NCBI GenBank assembly: GCA_016713225.1 | Contig: JADJPO010000003.1 | Location: 124,001 to 188,000 of the forward strand | Length of the DNA stretch: 64,000 nucleotides | From: Kineosporiaceae bacterium | GTDB lineage: Bacteria; Actinomycetota; Actinomycetes; Actinomycetales; Kineosporiaceae | Direction of reading: 5' to 3' | Shown: in pieces, positions 24,972-35,150 of the stretch | How positions within the stretch are numbered: the stretch's first letter is position 1 | Layout of the letters: every line of letters starts with the position of its first letter | Notes under the pieces: generated by a model | What the model was told of the DNA's origin: nothing | The model's database searches: none | What the model saw: only the letters and a program-made list of their open reading frames with translations | Translations under genes and position numbers: made by a program

Positions 24972-26582
24972 ATGAGCAGTGTCAGCAGCGACCCGGGCCG
25001 CCGGCCCGTCGTCCTGATCGCCGAGGAGCTCTCCCCGGCCACCGTGCAGGCGTTGGGCGACGGGTTCGACGTCCGGTGGTGTGACGGCACCGACCGCCCG
25101 GCGCTGCTGGCGGCGCTGGCCGACGCCGACGCGCTGCTGGTGCGCTCGGCCACCCAGGTGGACGCCGAGGCGCTGGCCGCCGGGCGCGGGCTGCGGGTGG
25201 TGGCGCGGGCCGGCGTCGGGCTCGACAACGTCGATGTCCCCGCGGCCACGCAAGCGGGCGTGATGGTGGTCAACGCCCCGACCTCGAACATCGTCTCGGC
25301 GGCCGAACTGGCCGTGGCGTTGTTGTTGTCGGTGGCGCGCAACGTGCCGCAGGCGCATGCCTCGCTCAAGGGCGGGGCCTGGAAGCGGTCGGCCTATACC
25401 GGGGTCGAGCTGCAGGGCAAGACCGTCGGCGTGCTGGGGCTGGGGCGCATCGGCGTGCTGGTCGCCCAGCGGCTGTCGGCCTTCGGCATGCGGGTGGTGG
25501 CCTACGACCCCTACGTCTCCTCGGCGCGGGCCGGGCAGATGGGGGTACGCCTGTTGAGTCTGGACGAGTTGCTCGCCGGAGGCCGACTTCCTCACCGTGC
25601 ACCTGCCCAAGACCCCGAGACCATCGGGCTGATCGGTGAGGAGCAGCTGCGCAAGGTCAAGCCGTCGGTGCGCATCATCAACGCCGCCCGAGGCGGATCG
25701 TCGACGAGAAGGCCTTGCTGGTGGCGCTGGAGGAGGGCCGGGTGGCCGGGGCCGGGCTCGACGTGTTCGTCCGCGAGCCGTGCACCGACTCCCCGCTGTT
25801 CGAGCTCGACACCGTGGTGGTCACGCCCCACCTGGGGGCCTCGACCGACGAGGCGCAGGAGAACGCCGGGATCAGCGGTGGCCCGCTCGGTGCGGTTGGC
25901 GCTGGCCGGCGAACTGGTGCCGGACGCGGTCAACGTCTCGGGTGGGGTGATCGCTCAGGACGTCCGGCCGGGCATCGGCCTGGTCGAGAAGCTGGGCCGG
26001 ATGTTCACGGCCCTGGCCGGTGGGTTCCCGGTGCAGCTGGACGTCGAGGTGCACGGCGAGATCGCCGCCCACGATGTCTCGGTGCTCAAACTGGCGGCAC
26101 TCAAGGGGCTGTTCACCGATGTGGTCGAGGACCCGGTGTCCTACGTCAACGCACCGGTGCTGGCCGCCGACCGGGGCATCGAGGCCCGCTTGATCGCCGA
26201 CGGCAACAGCCCCGCGTTCCGCAACGTGATCACCCTGCGGGGCTGCATGGCCGACTCGACTCCGCTGGCCGTCTCGGGCACGCTGACCGGCCCGAAGCAG
26301 GTCGAGAAGTTGGTCGGGATCGACGACCTGGACTTCGAGTTGCCGCTGGCCGACCACCTGCTGGTGTTGCGCTACCAGGACCGGCCCGGCGTCATCGGGG
26401 CCATCGGCGGCCTGCTCGGCGACGCAGCGGTCAACATCGGGTCGATGCAGGTGGCACGACCCGACCACGGCGACCAGGCGTTGAGTGTGCTGACCCTCGA
26501 CCAGGCGGTTCCCGCCGCTGTGCTGGAGGACATCGTGGCCCGGATCGGGGCGATGTCCGGTCGGCGGGTGGATCTGACGTGA
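24972..26582 (+). CDS. serA: D-3-phosphoglycerate dehydrogenase (with compensated frameshifts)
   Basis: 536 residues as read. NAD-binding GKTVGVLGLGRIGVLVAQRL, the NAPTSNIVSAAELAVALLL segment, an intervening allosteric domain and a C-terminal ACT domain (VLRYQDRPGVIGAIGGLLGD) mark the long actinobacterial SerA form, the first step of serine synthesis. Two stretches are out of frame: about 25577-25613 (expected EADFLTVHLPKT) and about 25695-25874, which includes the catalytic-His region expected as VVTPHLGASTDEAQENA. Each shift is later reversed. Sequence error is the likely cause, since the correct residues exist in the alternative frame. Confidence 0.9.
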   Translation: MSSVSSDPGRRPVVLIAEELSPATVQALGDGFDVRWCDGTDRPALLAALADADALLVRSATQVDAEALAAGRGLRVVARAGVGLDNVDVPAATQAGVMVVNAPTSNIVSAAELAVALLLSVARNVPQAHASLKGGAWKRSAYTGVELQGKTVGVLGLGRIGVLVAQRLSAFGMRVVAYDPYVSSARAGQMGVRLLSLDELLAGGRLPHRAPAQDPETIGLIGEEQLRKVKPSVRIINAARGGSSTRRPCWWRWRRAGWPGPGSTCSSASRAPTPRCSSSTPWWSRPTWGPRPTRRRRTPGSAVARSVRLALAGELVPDAVNVSGGVIAQDVRPGIGLVEKLGRMFTALAGGFPVQLDVEVHGEIAAHDVSVLKLAALKGLFTDVVEDPVSYVNAPVLAADRGIEARLIADGNSPAFRNVITLRGCMADSTPLAVSGTLTGPKQVEKLVGIDDLDFELPLADHLLVLRYQDRPGVIGAIGGLLGDAAVNIGSMQVARPDHGDQALSVLTLDQAVPAAVLEDIVARIGAMSGRRVDLT

Positions 26583-26595
26583 GCGACCACCCGAG

Positions 26596-28213
26596 GTGAG
26601 GCGCGGGTTCGAGCAGGTGACCCCGCGCACGACAACGGGTCCGACCTCACAGATCGCCGTCGCCGCCCCGAACCGCTACGCCGCCGATGCCGCGGCCCGG
26701 ATGGGGGTCGAGGGCGGCAACGCCGTGGACGCCGCGCTCGCCGCAGCGCTCATGGTGTGCGTCACCGAACCGGGCATCGTCTCGCTGGCCGGGGGAGCGT
26801 TCGTCACGGTGGACCCCGGCGACGGGCGTGACCCGATCACGATCGACGGTTACGTCGAGATGCCCGGGCGAGGTCTGCCGCCCGAGGCGTTCGGCCGGGG
26901 CACCCGTGAGCTGTACACCGAGTACGGCGGCGGCACGCACATGACCGTCGGGCACGGATCGGCGGCCACCCCCGGGGTGCTCCCCGCCCTGGAGGAGACC
27001 CATCGCCGGTTCGGCTCACTGCCCTGGTCGGTGGTGGTGCAACCGGCGATCGAGGTGGCCCGCGACGGTTTCGCCCTGGGAGCGGCGGCCGACTACTACC
27101 TCGGCTACACCCGCGACTCACTCTTCGGTCACGACCCGGCGACCCGGCCGCGCTGCACCACCCCGACGGCACCCCGGTCCGCCGGGGCGAGTGCCTGCGC
27201 ATCCCGGATCTGGCCGACTTCCTGGCCCGGGTGGCGCGAGAGGGATCGGCCGCGATGACCCGGGGCGAGGTGGCTCGGGCGTTGGCCGACGACATGGCCG
27301 CCCACGGTGGGCTGATCACGGTGGAGGATCTGATCCGCTGCGCCCCGGTGGTCCGGCCGGCGACGCAGGTCGAGCTGAGCACCCGGGACGGCGCCCGCTG
27401 GCAGGTCGCGACCAACCCGCCACCGGCGATCGGTGGCCCCGTGCTGGCGGCGATGCTGATGCTGCTCGACGGGCCGGGCGGGGCCGAGCTCGCGAGTCTG
27501 GTGACGGTCTTTCGTGCCGTGCTGGCCTACCGCGCGCTCGACCTCGACGTGGCCCCGGACCGGGCGGCTGCCGGTCAGGCCCTGCTGGACGGCGTGCGTT
27601 CCGGCGGGCAGGCCTGGCTCGGCGTCGCGCCGTCCACGGCACACGTCTCGACCGTGGACACCGCCGGGGCGGCCTGTGCCGTGACCGCCTCGTGTGGTTA
27701 CGGCTCGGGCATCACCATCCAGGCACGGGGGTGTGGCTGAACAACTGCCTGGGTGAGCACGAACTGAACCGCACCGGACTTCACGCCCTGGCTCCCGGCG
27801 TCCGGCTGGCCTCGAACATGGGACCGACGGGCGGCCGACGTTCGGACGGCCCCACGATCGCCATCGGCAGTCCCGGCGCCGACCGGATCACCACGGCGCT
27901 GGCCCAGGTGCTGACGGCGGTCGCCGGTAGCGGACTGGACTGGCCCGAGGCGATCGCCCGGCCGCGGCTGCACCTGAGCCGCACCGCCGAGGGCGCCGAA
28001 CAGCTCGAGTACGAATCCGACCTGGCCGCGGATCTCGAGGTGCTCGAGGCGGCGGGTCGATTGCCCTCGGCGGCCGAGCTGCCCCGTCGGGCACACCACC
28101 CGTCGTCGATGTACTTCGGGGGCGTCTCGGTCGCCGTTCGCGATCCGGACGGCGCGCTCACCGCGGCCGCCGACCCGCGCCGCGATGGAGCCACCGCCGT
28201 CACCCCGCCCTGA
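26596..28213 (+). pseudogene. ggt: Gamma-glutamyltransferase family protein, frameshifted
   Basis: Three successive frames together give an about 540-residue Ntn-hydrolase: MGVEGGNAVDAALAAALMVC, VTEPGIVSLAGGAF and the autoprocessing Thr region STAHVSTVDTAGAACAVTAS, then NMGPTGGRRSDGPTIAIGSP. Breaks near 27149 and 27727 each fit one lost G in a G-run. No secretion signal is evident. The usual 'TTHxSVxD' reads STAHVSTVD. Members cleave gamma-glutamyl bonds or acylate amines. It follows serA by 13 bp. Confidence 0.78.
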
Positions 28214-28315
28214 ACCCGGCCCGAACTCAGCGAGAACCGAGCGCGAACCGGGCGAGATCGCCAGCTGAGCCTCTCGTCGCTGGAAACGACCGAAGGTCGA
28301 CGCGATGGCCGATGT

Positions 28316-29716
28316 GTGGCAGGTCCGGCCGTGCCTCGTGCGATGCTGCGCCGCGTGACCATCCAGTCGCCGGGTCGGTCGGGCCGGCGTCGAGAGCTGC
28401 TGCGCCACCCTGCCCAGGTGATGGTCTTCGCCTTCGGGGCAACCATCTGGCTGGGCACAGCGGTGCTGATGCTGCCCGTCTCGCGCCAGGGTCCCTCCGG
28501 GGCGCCCTTGCTGACCGCGCTGTTCACCGCGACCAGCGCCACCTGCGTGACCGGGCTGGCCGTGGTCGACACGGCCACGTACTGGACGCCGTTCGGCCAG
28601 GTGGTGATCGCTGCCCTGATTCAGGTCGGCGGGTTCGGGATCATGACCATGGCCAGCCTGCTGGCCCTGTTCGTCACCAAGCGCATGGGCTTGAAGACCC
28701 GGCTCACCGCGGCCGCGGAGACCAAGAGTCTCGGGCCGGGCGATCTGCGGCGTGTGCTGGTGGGCGTCTTCAAGATCACCGCGCTGGTCGAACTGACGAT
28801 CGCGACCCTGCTCACGTTGCGCTGGTGGCTGGGGTACGGCGAGAGCTTCGGTCGCTCGCTCTACCTGGGGGTCTTTCATGCCGTGTCGAGCTTCAACAAT
28901 GCCGGGTTCGCCCTCTTCTCGGACAACCTGATCGGGTTCGCCTCCGACCCGTTCATCCTGCTGCCCATCGGCTTCGCGATCATCCTCGGCGGCCTGGGCT
29001 TCCCGGTGATCCTCGAGCTGCTGGGACGGGCCGCGCCGCGCAGGTGGAGCATCCACACCCAGCTCACCGTCGCCATGACGCTCGCCCTGTTGATCGGTGG
29101 CTGGATCTTCCTGGCGATCAACGAGTGGACCAACCCGGGCACCCTCGGCGAGGTCGACGTGGGCACCAAGCTGTTGTCCAGCTTCTTCCACAGCGTTCAG
29201 CCGCGCACGGCGGGGTTCAACGCCTGGGACTACGCCCAGATCAAGGACGCGAGTCTGCTGGGCACGATCGTCCTGATGTTCATCGGTGGGGGATCGGCCA
29301 GCACCGCGGGCGGCCTGAAGGTGACCACGTTCGTCCTGCTGTTCTTCGTGATCCTCGCCGAGGCCCGGGGCGAGGAGCACGTGAACGTCTTCCGGCGCCG
29401 GATCGATCCCCGCACCAGCCGTCAGGCGTTGACGGTCGCCCTCTTGGGGGTGGCCGCCGTGGTGGGCTCGACGATGGTCCTCAGCGAGATCAGTGGCTTC
29501 CCGCTGCGGGACGTGATGTTCGAGGCGACCTCGGCGTTCGGCACGGTGGGCCTGTCCACCGGGATCACCCCCAAGCTGCCGGGGTTGGGACAGTTGGTGT
29601 TGATCGTGTTGATGTTCCTCGGCCGGTTGGGTCCGGTCACCCTGGTCTCGGCGCTCGTTCTGCGCGAGCACCAACGTCGTTACACCTTCCCGGAAGGCAG
29701 GCCCCTGATTGGCTAG
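28316..29716 (+). CDS. ktrB: Ktr/Trk-type potassium channel subunit
   Basis: About 460 residues with eight membrane helices and four pore-loop repeats carrying selectivity glycines: TATSATCVTGLAVVDT, SSFNNAGFALFSDN, SVQPRTAGFNAWDY and TSAFGTVGLSTGITP. This is the SKT-family fold of KtrB. It moves potassium, driven or gated through the RCK subunit encoded next. Start could be GTG 28316, ATG 28343 or GTG 28355. The stop overlaps the start of ktrA. Confidence 0.93.
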   Translation: MAGPAVPRAMLRRVTIQSPGRSGRRRELLRHPAQVMVFAFGATIWLGTAVLMLPVSRQGPSGAPLLTALFTATSATCVTGLAVVDTATYWTPFGQVVIAALIQVGGFGIMTMASLLALFVTKRMGLKTRLTAAAETKSLGPGDLRRVLVGVFKITALVELTIATLLTLRWWLGYGESFGRSLYLGVFHAVSSFNNAGFALFSDNLIGFASDPFILLPIGFAIILGGLGFPVILELLGRAAPRRWSIHTQLTVAMTLALLIGGWIFLAINEWTNPGTLGEVDVGTKLLSSFFHSVQPRTAGFNAWDYAQIKDASLLGTIVLMFIGGGSASTAGGLKVTTFVLLFFVILAEARGEEHVNVFRRRIDPRTSRQALTVALLGVAAVVGSTMVLSEISGFPLRDVMFEATSAFGTVGLSTGITPKLPGLGQLVLIVLMFLGRLGPVTLVSALVLREHQRRYTFPEGRPLIG

Positions 29717-30378
29717 ACAGAGCGTGGACACCGGTGGCGTCGTGGTGATCGGCCTCGGCCGGTTCGGTACCGCCTTGGCGCTCGAACTTCGAGCGGGACG
29801 GCGCCGAGGTGCTGGGCATCGACTCCGACGCGCGCCGGGTGAACAACATGGCCGGTCGGGTCACCCACGTGGTGCAGGCGGACTCCACCGACATCGAGGC
29901 GATGCGGCAACTGTCCGTCCAAGATTTCGAACGGGCGGTCATCGCCATCGGAAACAGCCTCGAGGCCAGCGTGCTGACGGCGTTCGTGCTGCGCAATCTC
30001 GGGGTCGAGAACATCTGGGCGAAGGCCGCCAGCGAGGCGCAGCGCCAGATCCTGGAGCAGGTCGGCGTGGGTCACGTCGTCCGGCCCGAACAGGACATGG
30101 GACGGCGGGTCGCCCACCTGGTGCGGGGCAAGATGCTCGACTACATCGAGTTCGACGACGGGTATGCCATCGTCAAGACCGTTCCACCCAAGTCGATCAT
30201 GGGGATGCCGCTGGGTAAGTCCGAGGTCCGCAGCAAGCACGGGGTCACGATCGTCGGGATCAAGACGCCCGGTAGCGACTTCACCCACGCCACCCCCTAC
30301 ACCGTGGTGCAGGAAGGTGACCTGGTGATCGTGTCGGGCGCTCGCCGCAAGGTGGAGCTGTTCTCCAACCAGGCCTGA
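29709..30378 (+). pseudogene. ktrA: Ktr potassium-uptake RCK subunit, frameshifted once
   Basis: N-terminal Rossmann motif VVVIGLGRFGTALALEL is followed, after an extra base near 29787, by DGAEVLGIDSDARRVNN, VTHVVQADSTDIEAMRQL, and a C-terminal TrkA-C domain ending VVQEGDLVIVSGARRKVELF. RCK proteins form octameric rings that gate KtrB in response to ATP/ADP and cyclic di-AMP. The TTG at 29709 overlaps the ktrB stop. The break removes a single codon position (expected ELERDGAE), so a sequencing error is likely. Confidence 0.88.
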
Positions 30379-30446
30379 GCTGTCGGGCCTGAACCCGCCC
30401 TCGTCCGCGTCGTGGACACGGCACCGCCCGACGCCGGTTCGCCGAG

Positions 30447-30452
30447 TACCCT
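30447..30452 (+). promoter_or_regulatory. -10 box of leuB (leaderless)
   Basis: TACCCT placed 7 bases before the leuB ATG matches the actinobacterial TANNNT element for a transcript starting at or next to the start codon. No convincing -35 was picked. Confidence 0.5.
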
Positions 30453-30459
30453 GCCCCGC

Positions 30460-31491
30460 ATGGACGCCATTCGCCTCGCAGTGATCGCCGGTGACGGAAT
30501 CGGCCCCGAAGTTGTCGCCGAGGGCCTGAAGGCCCTGCGCACGGCACTGGACGGCGAGGTGAGTGTCGAGACCACCGATTACGACCTCGGTGCCCGCCGC
30601 TGGCACGCCACCGGCGAGACCCTGCCCGAGGGTGCGCTGGCCGAGATCCGTGGGCACGACGCGATCCTGCTCGGTGCCATCGGTGACCCGGGCGTGCCCA
30701 GCGGAGTGCTGGAGCGAGGGCTGTTGCTGCGGTTGCGGTTCGAGCTGGACCACTACGTCAACCTGCGTCCCGCCAAGCTGTACCCGGGTGTGGTCTCGCC
30801 GCTGGCCAACCCCGGCGACATCGACTTCGTCGTGGTCCGCGAGGGCACCGAGGGTCCGTACACCGGCAACGGGGGCGCGCTGCGGGTCGGTACGCCGCAC
30901 GAGGTCGCCACCGAAGTCAGCGTCAACACCGCCTTCGGAGCCGAGCGGGTCATCCGGGATGCCTTCGCGCGCGCGGCGAACCGACCCCGGCGTCACCTCA
31001 CCCTGGTGCACAAGCACAACGTGCTGAGCTTCGCCGGGCACCTGTGGCGGCGCACCGTCGAGCGGGTCGGGCTGGACTTCCCCGAGGTCACCACCGCCTA
31101 CCAGCACGTCGACGCGGCGACCATCTTCATGGTCAACGACCCGACGCGGTTCGACGTGATCGTCACCGACAACCTGTTCGGCGACATCATCACCGACCTG
31201 GCGGCGGCCATCGCCGGCGGGATCGGCCTCGCGGCGTCCGGGAACATCAACCCCGACCGCTCGGTGCCGTCGATGTTCGAGCCGGTGCACGGTTCGGCCC
31301 CCGACATCGCCGGGCAGGGCAAGGCCGACCCGACCGCCACCGTGATGTCGGTGGCGATGCTGCTCGAGCACCTGGGCCACGACAAGGCGGCCGCGCGGGT
31401 GGAGCAGGCGGTAGCCACCGACCTCGCCGAGCGCGGGTCGGCCGTCCGGACGACCGCGCAGATCGGCGACGCCATCGCCGCCCGCATCTGA
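30460..31491 (+). CDS. leuB: 3-isopropylmalate dehydrogenase
   Basis: 343 residues, actinobacterial short form. IAGDGIGPEVVAEGLKAL, VREGTEGPYTGNGG, VHKHNVLSFAGHLW and the metal site VTDNLFGDIITDLAAAI are visible. It oxidatively decarboxylates 3-isopropylmalate in leucine synthesis. A TACCCT -10 box ends 7 bp before the ATG and there is no ribosome site, so the mRNA is probably leaderless. It is separated from ktrA and begins a leuB-ilvE pair. Confidence 0.96.
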   Translation: MDAIRLAVIAGDGIGPEVVAEGLKALRTALDGEVSVETTDYDLGARRWHATGETLPEGALAEIRGHDAILLGAIGDPGVPSGVLERGLLLRLRFELDHYVNLRPAKLYPGVVSPLANPGDIDFVVVREGTEGPYTGNGGALRVGTPHEVATEVSVNTAFGAERVIRDAFARAANRPRRHLTLVHKHNVLSFAGHLWRRTVERVGLDFPEVTTAYQHVDAATIFMVNDPTRFDVIVTDNLFGDIITDLAAAIAGGIGLAASGNINPDRSVPSMFEPVHGSAPDIAGQGKADPTATVMSVAMLLEHLGHDKAAARVEQAVATDLAERGSAVRTTAQIGDAIAARI

Positions 31492-31513
31492 CGTGACCCC
31501 CGAGGAGTTCCCG

Positions 31514-32626
31514 ATGTCTGCCCTGACCTTCGCCGGCAAGCCGTTCCAGATCACCCCGAACCAGAACCCGGCGAGCGCCGAGCGCCGCGCCGAGATCCTG
31601 GCGGATCCCGGCTTCGGCAAGCACTTCAGCGACCACATGATCCGCTCGACCTGGACGACGGAGGGTGGCTGGGGCACTGCCGAGCTGCAGCCCTACGGGC
31701 CGCTCACACTCGACCCGGCGGCCGCCGTCCTGCACTACGCGCAAGAGATCTTCGAGGGGCTCAAGGCCTACCGGCGCGTCGACGGCAGCATCTGGTCGTT
31801 CCGCCCCGAGGCCAACGCGGCACGGATGCAGCGCTCGGCGCGGCGGCTGGCGTTGCCGGAGCTGGCCACGGAGGACTTCCTCGCCGCGCTCGACCTGCTG
31901 GTGGCCACGGACGCCGCGTGGGTGCCCGAGAGTGCACCCGGTCAGGAGCGCTCGTACTACCTGCGCCCGTTCATGTATGCCTCCGAGCCGTTCCTGGGGG
32001 TGCGTCCGGCGGCGACCATCGAGTTCCTGCTGATCGGCTGCCCGGTCGGGTCGTACTTCTCCGGTGGGGTCAGGCCGGTCTCGATCTGGTTGTCGTCGGC
32101 CTACACCCGGGCGGCCCGGGGCGGCACCGGCGAGGCCAAGTGCGGCGGCAACTACGCGGCGTCCCTGGCACCGATGCTCGAGGCCGGCCGGCACGGGTGC
32201 GACCAGGTGTGCTTCCTGGACGCTGCCGAGAACCGCTGGGTCGAGGAACTCGGCGGCATGAACCTGTACTTCGTCACCCGGGACGGCCGGCTCATCACCC
32301 CCGAGCTGGGCACGATCCTCGAAGGGGTCACCCGCAGCTCGATCCTGACCCTGGCCAAGGGGCTCGGCCTGGACGTCGAGGAGCGCAAGGTCGATATCGC
32401 CGAGTGGCGTGACGGCGTGGCGAGCGGTGAGATCACCGAGGTCTTCGCCTGTGGCACCGCGGCGGTGATCACCCCGGTCGGCAAGCTGGTCTGGGACGGC
32501 GGCGAGGTCGCCTCGCCCAATCCCGGGGCCGAGGACTCGGTGACGATGCGGCTGCGCCGAACCCTGGTCGACCTGCAGTACGGGCGCACCGAGGATGTCC
32601 ACGGCTGGATGCGCCGCCTGGTCTGA
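31514..32626 (+). CDS. ilvE: Branched-chain amino acid aminotransferase
   Basis: 370 residues, fold type IV PLP enzyme. EIFEGLKAYRRVDGSIWSFR, YLRPFMYASEPFLGV, the PLP lysine in GTGEAKCGGNYAASL and ITEVFACGTAAVITPVG define BCAT. It performs the last step of valine, leucine and isoleucine synthesis. ATG 31514 is preferred over GTG 31493 because GAGGAG lies 8 bases ahead. It follows leuB by 22 bp and so completes a two-gene leucine/BCAA operon. Confidence 0.96.
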   Translation: MSALTFAGKPFQITPNQNPASAERRAEILADPGFGKHFSDHMIRSTWTTEGGWGTAELQPYGPLTLDPAAAVLHYAQEIFEGLKAYRRVDGSIWSFRPEANAARMQRSARRLALPELATEDFLAALDLLVATDAAWVPESAPGQERSYYLRPFMYASEPFLGVRPAATIEFLLIGCPVGSYFSGGVRPVSIWLSSAYTRAARGGTGEAKCGGNYAASLAPMLEAGRHGCDQVCFLDAAENRWVEELGGMNLYFVTRDGRLITPELGTILEGVTRSSILTLAKGLGLDVEERKVDIAEWRDGVASGEITEVFACGTAAVITPVGKLVWDGGEVASPNPGAEDSVTMRLRRTLVDLQYGRTEDVHGWMRRLV

Positions 32627-32724
32627 TCACGGCGAGGTGTCGAGCCGACGGGCTCGAGTGAGGCCTCCGACGTGCCGATGGTGCGGGGTATCGATGCCCG
32701 AGCGCACCAGATCAGGAGGCCGGC

Positions 32725-34231
32725 ATGGCCGTGGCCACCCGTACCGAAGCCGGTCACGCCATCACCCGGCGCGGCCAGGTGATCGAGTTCGGATTCTGGG
32801 GGGTGTGGGGGCCGGCCGAACGTGAGGCGTGGGAGCGTGACCTGACCCGTCACCTGGACCAGGTCGCCCCCGGCTTCCAGCTCCTGGTCGACCTGTCGTC
32901 CTACCCGGCGCAGGACGAGGCCACCCAGGCACTGCACAACGGGTGCATGGGCCTCTGTCTGCAGCGAGGCCTCGGCCAGGCGGTGCACGTGGTGCCGAGC
33001 CAGGTGATGCGCAGCCAGATGAAACGCACCTCTGACGCCACCCCGGACGCCGCGCGCTTCCGCTACGTCGCCGACCTGGCCGCGGCGCGCCGGGCCGTCG
33101 AGGAGTACTCCCGGTCCACGTCGTCCGGTGTGGCGTCGTCGGGACGCGGTTCGGCGCTGGGTGCGCTGTTGCCCGGACCGGCCTCCTCCGGGGAGCCGGG
33201 GGGCCGCCGTGCCGGCGCGGCGGCGTCGTCCGGCCTGCGTGCGGGCGTGGTGCTGGGCTGGACCAGCGCTGTGCTGGCCGGCACGGCCGCCGGCTCGTGC
33301 GTGGTGCAGGGGCAGTTCGTGACCGCCGGCTGCGCGGCGCTCGCCGGGGTGAGCGCGGTGCTGTCGGCCGGCCGACGCTCGGCGACGACGCCGCCCGACG
33401 TCGCCTCGTCCGCCGCCGAGGGGGCGGTGCCGGCCGAGCACCGGACGACCTTGCGCCAGGCAGCCGAGGTCGTCCGGGCGCAGTCCCACCGGGTGCGTGA
33501 GGACGGCGCCGTTCTGGCAGGGGTGGCCCACGAGGTGAACGAAGGTGGCCGCCGCGGTGCAGGAGGAGGCCGCGGCGATCGCCGAGCGGCTCGGCGAGGT
33601 CTCGGGCGACACCGGCCGGATGGCGGGCTCGATCGCCGAGATCAGTCGGCAGACCTCGCTGGCCCACGAACTCACCGGCGGCGCGGCGCAGCAGACCAGC
33701 GCCTCACGGGCCGGGGTGAACGCGCTCGACGAGAGCTCACGCGAGATCGGCAACGTGGTGCTGCTGATCCGCCAGATCGCTGATCAGACGAACATGCTGG
33801 CCCTCAACGCGACCATCGAGGCCGCCCGGGCGGGGGAGTCGGGCAAGGGGTTCGCCGTCGTGGCGTCCGAGGTGAAGGAACTGGCCAGCGCGACCAATGC
33901 GGCCACCGGGCAGATCGAGGAACGCGTCGGCTCGATCCAGCACGAGGTGCTCGGCACGGTGCAGGCGATCGACTCGATCAGTTCGGTGGTCGAGGAGGTG
34001 CAGTCGGCGCAGGATGCCGTCACCCAGGCGCTGTCATCCCAGCAATCGGTGACGGTGGCGATCGAACAGGCCGTGGGAGCGACCACCACCGGGGCGGAGG
34101 CATTGGTCGAGCAGATCCGGCGCCTGGTGTTGGCGACCTCCGAGGTCGGTGCGGCGGTGCGTGGAGTCGACGGCGCGGCGTCCGACCTCGACGTCGTGGC
34201 CGAGACGCTGGGCCGGCTCGCCGGCGACTGA
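32725..34231 (+). pseudogene. Chemoreceptor-like protein with STAS-like N-terminus, frameshifted once
   Basis: Joined frames give about 500 residues. Residues 1-120 (EFGFWGVWGPAEREAWERDL, GFQLLVDLSSYPAQDEATQA) resemble SpoIIAA/STAS-like domains. Two hydrophobic helices follow (GVVLGWTSAVLAGTAAGSCV and the next), then a methyl-accepting signalling domain with the hairpin tip IADQTNMLALNATIEAARAG and GKGFAVVASEVKELA. No HAMP and no extracytoplasmic sensor are seen. One extra A near 33542 breaks the frame. GGAGG precedes the ATG. No che genes are nearby in this window. Confidence 0.75.
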
Positions 34232-34320
34232 GGGCGACCTTGGGTGGATGCGCTCGCGCTGTCGACGGGGCAAGCTCGAGGTGCTCGAGCTCTTCAGCGC
34301 AGTCGAGGGGGTTCCCGGCG

Positions 34321-35118
34321 ATGACGCACACGCCCTTCCTGGTGATGGGTGACGACGGGTCGGACCAGGCCGACCGTGCGTGGCGGTGGGTCGACGCCCA
34401 GGACTGGGACGGCTGGCGGGTCGAGGTGATCACCGCCGACGACGATCCGGCGAAGATCCCCACCACCCCCGAGCTGGCGGCCGCGCGCCCCTGGCTACCA
34501 CCGACGCCACGTACGCCGGCCGATCCCACCCGGCTCGGCGGGGGAGTACAGCACCTGGTGGCGATCGGCGATCCGCGGTTGGTGCTGCTCGGCTTCCCGG
34601 ACGCCGAACTGCTGGTGATCGGGGCGCGTGGAGCCGGGCGAATGCCGGTGACCCTGGGCAGCACGGCGGACTCGTTGCTCCACGGGCCGCCCTGCCCGCT
34701 GGTGATCGCGCGGGATGACCGGCCGGTGCGCCGGGTGCTGGTGGGTGCCGACGGCTCGGCCGATGCCGAGGCGGCGGCGGCGAGATTTGCCCGCTTGCCC
34801 TGGGCCGCCCGGACGAGGGTGCAGGTGCTGAGCGTGGCCGACGGCCGCACCGACCCGGTGGCCTCGTCGTCGGCGATGGTGGCACTCCTGAGCGAGGCGG
34901 GTCTCGTGACCGAGGTCGTCCCGACCTCGCGAGGCCGAGAGGACCCCCGCTCCGCCCTCGTCGAGGCAGCACGGTCCGTCGACCTGGTGGTCATGGGCAC
35001 GCGAGGCGTGGGTGTCGGGCTGGTGCGGCGGTTCCTGGGTGGTTCCGTCGCGACCCATCTCGCCCACCACGCGCCCTGCTCGGTGTTGATCGCCGAGTCG
35101 GATCGCCGTCGGGCCTGA
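34321..35118 (+). CDS. Tandem universal stress protein
   Basis: 265 residues with two UspA domains. The nucleotide-binding G-2x-G-9x-G(S/T) pattern appears in LLVIGARGAGRMPVTLGSTA and again in VVMGTRGVGVGLVRRFLGGS. The first domain starts FLVMGDDGSDQADRAWRWV, the second RVLVGADGSADAEAAAARFA. Usp proteins bind ATP and act under hypoxia or stress; direct function is unknown. ATG 34321 starts at the family N-terminus; upstream in-frame codons have no homology character. Confidence 0.88.
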   Translation: MTHTPFLVMGDDGSDQADRAWRWVDAQDWDGWRVEVITADDDPAKIPTTPELAAARPWLPPTPRTPADPTRLGGGVQHLVAIGDPRLVLLGFPDAELLVIGARGAGRMPVTLGSTADSLLHGPPCPLVIARDDRPVRRVLVGADGSADAEAAAARFARLPWAARTRVQVLSVADGRTDPVASSSAMVALLSEAGLVTEVVPTSRGREDPRSALVEAARSVDLVVMGTRGVGVGLVRRFLGGSVATHLAHHAPCSVLIAESDRRRA

Positions 35119-35150
35119 CACGTCGGCACCGGCAGAGAGCAGGGCTGAGG

